A stretch of DNA of 64,000 nucleotides from Planctomycetaceae bacterium (GTDB taxonomy: Bacteria; Planctomycetota; UBA1135; GCA-002686595), in contig WGMC01000013.1 in assembly GCA_016125265.1 (NCBI GenBank), positions 62,001-126,000 of the forward strand, in the 5' to 3' direction. The position numbers were made by a program, and so were the translations under genes. Below the pieces are notes generated by a model. That model made no database searches. It saw only the letters and a list, made by a program, of their open reading frames with translations, and was not told the origin of the DNA. The stretch's first letter is position 1. Every line of letters begins with the position of its first letter. Below are positions 57,036 to 64,000 of the stretch, one piece after another.

Positions 57036-57065
57036 ACCTAGGTGTGCGAGGTCGGGGGAGATCAA
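57036..57065 (-). promoter_or_regulatory. Possible dnaK promoter
   Basis: TTGATC (57065-57060) and CTAGGT (57041-57036) on the minus strand are 18 bases apart, 21 bases before the dnaK ATG. The -35 is a fair match to the housekeeping consensus, the -10 weak. No CIRCE element was found. Tentative. Confidence 0.3.
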
Positions 57066-57227
57066 CTTCCGTGCCAGGGGTTGGCGGGCCCACTGGGGAC
57101 CCAACCGCGGGCCCGACAGCGGGCCCCAGGGGGGCACCCGTCGCCGGCGCCCGCCAAATCGACAGGAACCCAAACCGAGCCACGGGCGCTGCCTGCCGAC
57201 TTGGCAGCGAGCCGTCGGCGGCCGGTC

Positions 57228-58603
<1,376 letters not shown>

Positions 58604-58607
<4 letters not shown>

Positions 58608-59455
58608 GGCGCGGACTCCTTCAGAGGGCGCTGGCGGGTCAGCTCCACGGCTAGCGGCAGAGTGAACGCGAAGGACGTGCCGCGGCCCACTTCGCTCAGC
58701 ACGCGGATCGATCCGCCGTGCTCCTCCACGATGCGGCGTGTGGTGGGCAGGCCCAATCCGGTGCCGCCCTTCTTGTCGGACCAGTAGACGTCGAAACAGC
58801 GCTCCAGTTGGTCGGGTCGCATGCCCGTGCCCGTGTCCGTAATGGAGACCTCGGCCAGTGTGCCCACACGCTGCACACGGACCAGCAGCTCGCCGCCGTC
58901 GGGCATGGCCTGTCGGGCGTTGATGAGGAGGTTGATGAGCGCCTGCTTGATCTGGGTTTCGTCGACCATGACCATCGGCAGGCCGATTTCGAGGTCCACG
59001 TGTTGGCGGATGCCGGCCCGTTGGTTTTCGGGTTCCACGAAGTCGAGGACCTCCTGCACGATGCGCGCCAGGTCGCGGGGGCGGCGGTTGACTTCGCCGC
59101 CGCGGGCGAACTCGAGGAACGACTGGGCGATGGCCTCGAGCCGCTGCACCTCGCGCTGCAAGGTGCGCACACGTTTGACCACCCGCGCGTCCCGCGGGCT
59201 GGGCTCGCCGCCCGTGGGCCGTTCGAAATCCTCCTGGAGGAGCGCCAGGTTGATCGCCATGGTCGAGAGGGGGTTCTTGATCTCGTGCACCAGACCCCCG
59301 GCGAGGTCCGCCAGCCACTCGCCGCGCTCGGGGGTCGGGCGCGGGCGCACTGCGCCGCTGCCCGGGCCCACACCGCTGCCGGGCGAGTGGGGCTGGGCCC
59401 CCTTCGCGGGGTCCGCGGAGTCCCCGCGCTCGTCTCGGTCGTGTGCCTGCGCCAT
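58604..59455 (-). CDS. NtrB-like sensor histidine kinase
   Basis: 283 residues from the ATG at 59455; no membrane helix and no PAS domain are seen in the ~45-residue polar N-terminus, so it is cytoplasmic and its sensing part is missing or very short. H-box GLVHEIKNPLST with His57; N-box INLLINARQAMPDGG; G1 DTGTGM; G2 GGTGLGLPTTRRIVEEHGG. Phosphorylates the coupled response regulator. Signal unknown. Confidence 0.93.
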
Positions 59456-59590
59456 AGGGTGTCGGAGCGCGCCGCGTTGTGTGGACTCAGGAAGGGCGAC
59501 GAGGCTCGCTCGGGAATCCGCTTGGCCCGACCTCGGGTCCCGCAGCGTATCCTCAAGTCCGTACGGTACCAGCGCAGCCCGAGGTCCTCC

Positions 59591-60706
59591 ATGCCGGACA
59601 CCCACCCCGACACTCCCCGCATCCACGCGCCCGATGCGCCGCCCACCCCGGAGGTGCTCGAGGCGTTGCTCGGAGCACTCGCGTCGGGTCGCCCCGTGGC
59701 CTTGCCGTCGGAGACCGCGTACATCCTGGTCGCGCGGGCGGACCACGCTCCGGCGTTGGCGCGCCTCGCAGCGGAAGCGGCGCGGCACCTCAACCCCGAG
59801 GCGGTTCACCTCGCGCCGGCGCTCCTGCTGCAGGGCGCCGAGGCCCTCGGCACGGCGCGCCGCCCGCTTTCGCCCCTGTCGCAGCGGCTGGCCGCCCGCT
59901 ACTGGCCGGGACCGCTGAGCCTAGTGCTGGAGGGCCCCGACAACCGCGCGCCCGCGCTGGTGAAGGACGGCACCACGCGCTACGCCTGTGTCGCGCAGCG
60001 CACGACCGCCGCTCTGGTTGCCGCGGCCGAGTTCCCGCTCGCCGCCCAGGAGAGCGCGGGGCCCGGCGGCGCACTGGACGTGGACGCCGAGGGCGCCCTG
60101 CGCCACCACGGCGAGGGGCTGGCCCTGGTGTTGGACGGCGGGCCGTCGCGGCTGGGCGAGGCCAGCGCAGTGCTCGCCGTCACGCGCGGCCGTTTCGAGC
60201 TCTGGCGCGAGGGGCTGCTGCCACTCGAACAACTGCGCAAGACCGCCGGCCTGTCGATCGCTTTCGTTTGCACCGGCAACACCTGCCGCAGCCCCATGGC
60301 CGAGGCCCTCGCGCGGGCCGAGTTGCGCCGGCGGCTCGGCACCGAGTCCCTGTCCGAGTTCGGCTTCCGCCTCCTGTCCGCCGGTGTGCAGGCGGCCGTC
60401 GGCGCCCCCGCCGCGAACCACGCGATCGACGTGTTGGCGGCGCGCTCGATCGACCTCACGGGGCACCGCGCCCAGGCCGCGATTCCCGAGGAGATCGCCC
60501 GATTGGACCGCGTCTACTGCCTGACGCGGGGGCACCGGGAAGCGCTTGTCCTGGCGCTGCCGCCGGGCCGCGCGGCCCACGTGGAGCTGCTCGATCCCGA
60601 CGGCCGCGACATCCCCGATCCGATCGGGCGTCCGCGTTCGGAGTACGAACACTGCGCCGACGCCCTGGCCGCCGCGGTCGAGCGCCGCGCGGCCGAATGG
60701 GCCTGA
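59591..60706 (+). CDS. YrdC/Sua5-like domain fused to LMW protein-tyrosine phosphatase
   Basis: 371 residues. N-terminal ~215 residues match the YrdC/Sua5 fold (LPSETAYILVA, AARYWPGPLSLVL and ESAGPGG in place of the usual SANxSG), whose active members make threonylcarbamoyl-AMP for tRNA t6A. The usual Lys/Arg of the nucleotide site are not obvious (ARHLNPEAVHLAP where KxRP is expected), so activity is doubtful. C-terminal part: LMW-PTP P-loop with Cys227 and Arg233 (FVCTGNTCRSPMAEA) and the general acid Asp343 in DIPDP. In Bacillus ywlC and ywlE are neighbouring genes with these two domains; here they are one polypeptide. Confidence 0.9.
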   Translation: MPDTHPDTPRIHAPDAPPTPEVLEALLGALASGRPVALPSETAYILVARADHAPALARLAAEAARHLNPEAVHLAPALLLQGAEALGTARRPLSPLSQRLAARYWPGPLSLVLEGPDNRAPALVKDGTTRYACVAQRTTAALVAAAEFPLAAQESAGPGGALDVDAEGALRHHGEGLALVLDGGPSRLGEASAVLAVTRGRFELWREGLLPLEQLRKTAGLSIAFVCTGNTCRSPMAEALARAELRRRLGTESLSEFGFRLLSAGVQAAVGAPAANHAIDVLAARSIDLTGHRAQAAIPEEIARLDRVYCLTRGHREALVLALPPGRAAHVELLDPDGRDIPDPIGRPRSEYEHCADALAAAVERRAAEWA

Positions 60707-60711
60707 TTCGG

Positions 60712-60737
60712 GGCCTCGCGCGCTGCTCTGCGCGGCC
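60712..60737. terminator. Imperfect hairpin between convergent genes
   Basis: GGCC-T-CGCGC pairs with GCGCG-GCC around an eight-base loop, between the stops at 60706 (+) and 60741 (-). Bulged, no T-tract; tentative. Confidence 0.3.
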
Positions 60738-60740
60738 GGG

Positions 60741-61229
60741 TTAGCCGCCCTGGGAGCGCTCAGCCTGCACCAGCACTTCGAACGCCGCCGCCCCGTCCTG
60801 GGCCGCGATCAGGGCCGTGCGCACCTCTTCGCGTCCGAGGGTCCGCGCGATGTCCGCGAGGGTGCGGATGTGGGCCAACTTCTGCGCGCGGGGGATCAGC
60901 AGCAGGACCACCAGATGGGTCGGGCGCGCGTCGATGCTCTCGAAGGGCAGTCCCTCGTCGCGGTGGACGATGCCGAGCGCCCCGACGATGGCTTCGAGCT
61001 TGTCGACGGCCGCGTGGGGAATGGCGATGCCGCGCTCCATGCCCGTGGACATGCTGCGCTCACGGGCAAGCACCTGGTCCGCCAGCTCCTCGACACGCGC
61101 CGCAGGGATCCGGCCCTGTTCGGCCAGATGGTCGAGCAACTGCGTGATCGCGTCCCACTTGTCGCGGGCGTCCAGCGGCACGAGGCAGTCCTGGGGCCGC
61201 AGCAACTCGCCGAGCCTCACGGGGCCCAC
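60741..61229 (-). CDS. PTS EIIA-Ntr-like protein
   Basis: 162 residues from a GTG at 61229. PTS EIIA type 2 fold, with the phosphorylated His72 in GIAIPHAAVDKL and the flanking VLARERSMSTGMERG. Other blocks are VLLLIPRAQKLAHIRTLADI and ARTLGREEVRTAL. EIIA-Ntr proteins are regulatory rather than sugar transporters, acting on potassium and nitrogen metabolism in proteobacteria. No EI/HPr genes are in the window. It lies 25 bases downstream of nhaA on the same strand, so a link to ion homeostasis is plausible. Confidence 0.9.
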   Translation of the reverse strand: MGPVRLGELLRPQDCLVPLDARDKWDAITQLLDHLAEQGRIPAARVEELADQVLARERSMSTGMERGIAIPHAAVDKLEAIVGALGIVHRDEGLPFESIDARPTHLVVLLLIPRAQKLAHIRTLADIARTLGREEVRTALIAAQDGAAAFEVLVQAERSQGG

Positions 61230-61254
61230 CTTCGCGGGATTAGGAGACGGCCCA

Positions 61255-62529
61255 TCACTTGCCCCCGGGTCGGATGCCCATGGCCCGCGCGATCGGCACG
61301 GCCACGAGGCCGACGAAGCCTGAGAACAGGGCGCCCATCTTGGCCTGGCCCTGCAGCGTGGGATCCACGAACGCCGCGGTGGCCACGAAGAGCGCGACGG
61401 TCAAGCCGAGGGCGGCGACGAAACCCGCCATGATCGCATCGCGGGTACGCATGCCCGTGGGCAGCGGCAAACCGATCTTCGCGCCGAGCAGCGCAAGCCC
61501 GCCGATGCCGATCGTCTTGCCGACGACGAGCGAACCGAGGATCAGCCACGTCATGGGGCCCATCGAAGCAAACTCCACGCCTGCGTTGGCGAAGGCGAAG
61601 AAGAAGAGCCCGTAGTCGACGAAGGCCTTGAGCTGGTGCTCGAAGTCGTCGAGCGGCGAGCCGTGGGCGCCGTGCCCCGCGGGCGCGGGCGTCGCGCCGA
61701 TCGGCTCGCCGATGCCGGCCGGTTTGGCCGCCGGCAGGAAGGGTACGATGAACACCAGGGCGAGGGCCGGGTGCATGTTGGCGAGCAGCAGGCCGGACCA
61801 GGCCAGGGGGCCGCCGAGCGCGATGTACGGCACCCAGGAGCGCACCGACATACGCCGCAGTCCGTAGGCGACCGCCATGCCGCCGAGCGCCAGCAGCAAC
61901 CACGTGGGGTGCGCGGGGTGCAGCGGGTCGCCGTAGAAGATCGCGATGATCACGAGGCCGATCGCGTCGTCCACCACGGCGAGGAGCAGGAGGAAGTTGA
62001 TCGCCGGGTGCCCCGCTCCGAACACGGCCCGGGCCACGAGCCAGGCCAGCGCGATGTCCGTGGCCGTCGGGATGCCCCAGCCGCGGGAGACCTGCGCCAG
62101 GGGGTAGAGCTGACCCTCCGCGTTCGTGCCGAACGTGCCCGAGCCGTAGAGCATGTGCAGCACGGCGAAGAAGAACAGCACCGGCCCCGCCACCCCGCCG
62201 AGGGTCGCGAACAGCGGATTGAGCGCTTTGCGGAACGGGTTCAGGGACCCGCCGGGGAGGGTCGCCTGGGTGATCTCCTTCGCGGCCACCCCGAAGAAGA
62301 ACACCATGAAGATGTCGTTGATCAGGAAGTGGAAGTCGACCTTGTGTCCGAAGATCGCGAAGTCCCCGAAGAGCTTCCAGTGCACGATCCCGTGGTAGAC
62401 GTCCGGGACGAGGTTCGCCGCGGCCAGGGCCACGAAGACCCCGAGGATCAAGGGCAGGGACATCTCCCGCGCCCGGGTGAGCAGGGACTTGGGACCGGAA
62501 GCACCGTGGTGGGAAGCGTCGGAAGCCAT
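61255..62529 (-). CDS. nhaA: Na+/H+ antiporter NhaA
   Basis: 424 residues, about twelve membrane helices. The ion site is present: Asp187-Asp188 in LLLAVVDDAIGL (E. coli Asp163/164), with Asp158 in GWGIPTATDIALAW (E. coli Asp133). Also NDIFMVFFFGVAAKEI, the family's helix-2 motif. Exchanges protons for sodium to regulate pH and salt. A His/Gly/Ala-rich loop (about 282-300, GATPAPAGHGAHGS) is longer than in E. coli. Upstream of the EIIA-Ntr-like gene. Confidence 0.95.
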   Translation of the reverse strand: MASDASHHGASGPKSLLTRAREMSLPLILGVFVALAAANLVPDVYHGIVHWKLFGDFAIFGHKVDFHFLINDIFMVFFFGVAAKEITQATLPGGSLNPFRKALNPLFATLGGVAGPVLFFFAVLHMLYGSGTFGTNAEGQLYPLAQVSRGWGIPTATDIALAWLVARAVFGAGHPAINFLLLLAVVDDAIGLVIIAIFYGDPLHPAHPTWLLLALGGMAVAYGLRRMSVRSWVPYIALGGPLAWSGLLLANMHPALALVFIVPFLPAAKPAGIGEPIGATPAPAGHGAHGSPLDDFEHQLKAFVDYGLFFFAFANAGVEFASMGPMTWLILGSLVVGKTIGIGGLALLGAKIGLPLPTGMRTRDAIMAGFVAALGLTVALFVATAAFVDPTLQGQAKMGALFSGFVGLVAVPIARAMGIRPGGK

Positions 62530-63152
62530 CGGTTGGGGGGAACGGGGGGAGCTCTGCGCCCGGTGCGGGGGCCCCTCGGCGGCCCGGAGGCCGACGCGAA
62601 GGAACCCGCTCTGCGGGACGCCGACCTCGTGGGGGTGGGCGGCGCCCCAGGAGGGCGCCCGTGGGGAGGGACGAGTGCGGACCGGCGCGGAAGGTTGGGG
62701 GGGTGGGTCTCCGGCCGTCGGGTCAGAGGGACACTACCCACGGGGCACCGGCCGGAACAAGCGCAACCGCCCCGCGGTCCCTTCGGCAGCCCGCTGGACG
62801 GACCTTGGGACGGACCGGTGGGAACGGCGCGGTGGCGGTTCGGGCCGGCGGCGCGCGACGACGACAGGGGAAGACTTCGGTGCCTCCGTCGTCCTCACTC
62901 GGCTCGAACTCAGGCTGCGCCTTCCGGCGCGACTTGGATCCGGCGGTGTCCCGAGGGCAACAAGCTCGCGCTTGTGCCGGGTGGCTGGCCGTGGGTCCGG
63001 ACGCAGGCCTGGGCTAGAGTGCCCGCCCGCCGGTTGCACCCGAGCCCCTCGACAGGGGCACCGCGGTGCGCCGGGTCCCGCGCCCTCGGCCCTTCGACAG
63101 GGGTCCGCGCGTCCGACAGCCTCCCGCCACGAGCCCCCCTGAACCACCGCCC
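62530..63152. other. Intergenic region with two similar hairpins
   Basis: 623 bases between divergent genes. No gene is supported; long frames here are compositional. The segment 63044-63106 contains two similar short hairpins, GCCCCT(CGAC)AGGGGC at 63044-63059 and a related, less perfect one near 63088-63106. They precede the secretin-like gene by about 50-110 bases and could be part of its leader. Confidence 0.45.
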
Positions 63153-64000
63153 ATGACCCTCCGCCCGCTTCGCACCGCGCTCCTCGCCGTCCTCGGGCTC
63201 CTCGCGGGAGCGCTCCACCGGGACGCCTCTGCGACCGTTCCCCAGGAGGCCGAGGCCCCGGCCGTGCCGCGCATCCAGGACGAGGGCGGTGTGTACGTCC
63301 TGAACTTCGCCGAGAAGACCGGCGACGGGATGAAGCTGCTCGAGTTCGTGAAGCGCTGCCAGGAGGTCACCGGCCTCAACTTCGTGGTGCCGACGGAGTC
63401 GTCGACGGTGATGTCGCAGACCGAGCTGTCCATGCTGGGCCCGAAGCGTGTGCCCAAGCAGGACTTCTACAGCTTCTTCCAGATCATCATGTTCATCCAC
63501 GACTTCGCGTGCGTCGAAGTCGGCCCGCCGGGCCTGAGCGTGATCGTCATCCAGAACCTGAACCAGCAGCGCCAACCGGGCAACATCAAACAGCGCGCGA
63601 TCTACGTGCAGCCCGAGGAGCTGGAGCGGTACGCGGACCAGCCGGCGACCCTGATCACGACGGTGCTCAACCTGCCGAACACGGAGGTGCGCTCCCTGTC
63701 GAACTCGCTGCGCGCGCTGCTGACGGACCAGAACACACAGAACATGTTGCCGGCGGGCAACAGCAACTCGATCGTGCTGACCGGTTTCGGCAGCAACATC
63801 GTGCAGCTCGCCAACCTGCTGCTCCTGATCGACGCGAAGTCGGCGGTCGAAACCGCGAAGTCCCCCGTCTTCGACCGGGTGCCGCTCGAGTTCGCGGCGG
63901 CCCAGGACGTCGCCAACATCGTCAGCGAGCTGCTCCAGGCCCGCGCCCAGGCCATGCGGGAGGTCAACCGCCCGCGCGCCGTCGAGGGCGGTGTGGTCGA
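63153..64000 (+). CDS. Secretin-like protein (GspD N-domains), 3' end outside window
   Basis: Open to the window end (282 codons). Starts at the ATG at 63153 with a signal peptide (LRTALLAVLGLLAGALH). Then repeated N1-type domains: VYVLNFAEKTGDGMKLLEFV, TGLNFVVPTES and, further on, LPNTEVRSLSNSLRALLTD and NSIVLTGFGSNIVQLANLLL, with LEFAAAQDVANIVSELLQA, matching the N1/N2 (KH-like) repeats of type II/IV secretins. The secretin pore domain would lie beyond the window, so the class (type II secretion or type IV pili) cannot be decided here. Confidence 0.85.
   Translation, partial: MTLRPLRTALLAVLGLLAGALHRDASATVPQEAEAPAVPRIQDEGGVYVLNFAEKTGDGMKLLEFVKRCQEVTGLNFVVPTESSTVMSQTELSMLGPKRVPKQDFYSFFQIIMFIHDFACVEVGPPGLSVIVIQNLNQQRQPGNIKQRAIYVQPEELERYADQPATLITTVLNLPNTEVRSLSNSLRALLTDQNTQNMLPAGNSNSIVLTGFGSNIVQLANLLLLIDAKSAVETAKSPVFDRVPLEFAAAQDVANIVSELLQARAQAMREVNRPRAVEGGVV

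Noticed and set aside
57015-57227. CIRCE or other heat-shock operator before dnaK
   Set aside because: No TTAGCACTC-N9-GAGTGCTAA-like dyad found.
62530-63152. Long plus-strand frames crossing the gap before the secretin gene
   Set aside because: They continue as antisense of nhaA and have shadow composition; the gap holds only hairpins.

Overview
The window is about 70% G+C with almost no A/T-rich stretches, and coding is dense on both strands. It carries large secreted proteins built from repeats (a tandem WDG/GG-repeat protein, a PQQ sugar dehydrogenase-like protein with a PKD domain, a right-handed beta-helix protein), several of which share a similar C-terminal tail. Together with a secretin, paired SPFH proteins, RND efflux and a Gld-type ABC cassette, this points to a Gram-negative, probably environmental planctomycete (Planctomycetota) of the type with many secreted repeat proteins. 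That assignment is inference; no rRNA or tRNA gene is present to confirm it.

Layout. 1-7 kb: the 3' part of a secreted repeat protein, a multi-spanning membrane protein resembling the DUF2723/O-mannosyltransferase type, and a large secreted glycoside-hydrolase-like protein. 7-9 kb: housekeeping block rplM-rpsI followed by a YebC-family gene. 9-15 kb: a translationally coupled pair of envelope proteins (one FtsQ/POTRA-like), divergent from a Ski2-like RNA helicase. 15-19 kb: an alpha/beta-hydrolase-fold protein lacking the usual nucleophile, then a three-gene operon with two coupled SPFH/band-7 proteins and a small membrane protein. 19-30 kb: secreted or periplasmic hydrolases and degradative proteins (serine-hydrolase-fold protein, PQQ dehydrogenase-like protein, a tandem active/degenerate amidohydrolase pair, a beta-helix protein). 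30-36.5 kb: a tripartite RND efflux operon (fusion protein, permease, outer-membrane factor) with an upstream TetR gene; the same 15-bp operator-like sequence lies before both units. 38.6-43.4 kb: a coupled operon for a three-subunit molybdenum hydroxylase whose FAD subunit has the extra four-cysteine insert known from 4-hydroxybenzoyl-CoA reductase, plus a membrane protein. 43.6-45 kb: one gene interrupted by an in-frame amber codon. 45.5-49.3 kb: a helicase/exonuclease pair matching Bacillus MrfA/MrfB (mitomycin repair). 49.5-55 kb: a four-gene Gld-like ABC cassette. 55-57 kb: dnaK. 57.2-59.5 kb: an NtrB/NtrC-like two-component pair. 59.6-62.5 kb: a YrdC-LMW phosphatase fusion, a PTS EIIA-Ntr-like protein and NhaA. 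From 63.15 kb: the start of a secretin-like gene that runs off the window.

Gene arrangement is compact. Ten start codons overlap the preceding stop, seven as NTGA (including TTGA and GTGA) and three as TGATG. Translational coupling is therefore the rule inside operons, and it fixes several non-ATG starts. A 32-33 bp G+C-rich inverted-repeat family occurs in three intergenic regions (19.0, 43.4 and 45.2 kb), two of them between convergent genes. Other convergent junctions (2.2, 28.2 and 60.7 kb) carry unrelated G+C hairpins without T-tracts. I found no CRISPR array, IS transposase, tRNA, rRNA or prophage gene.
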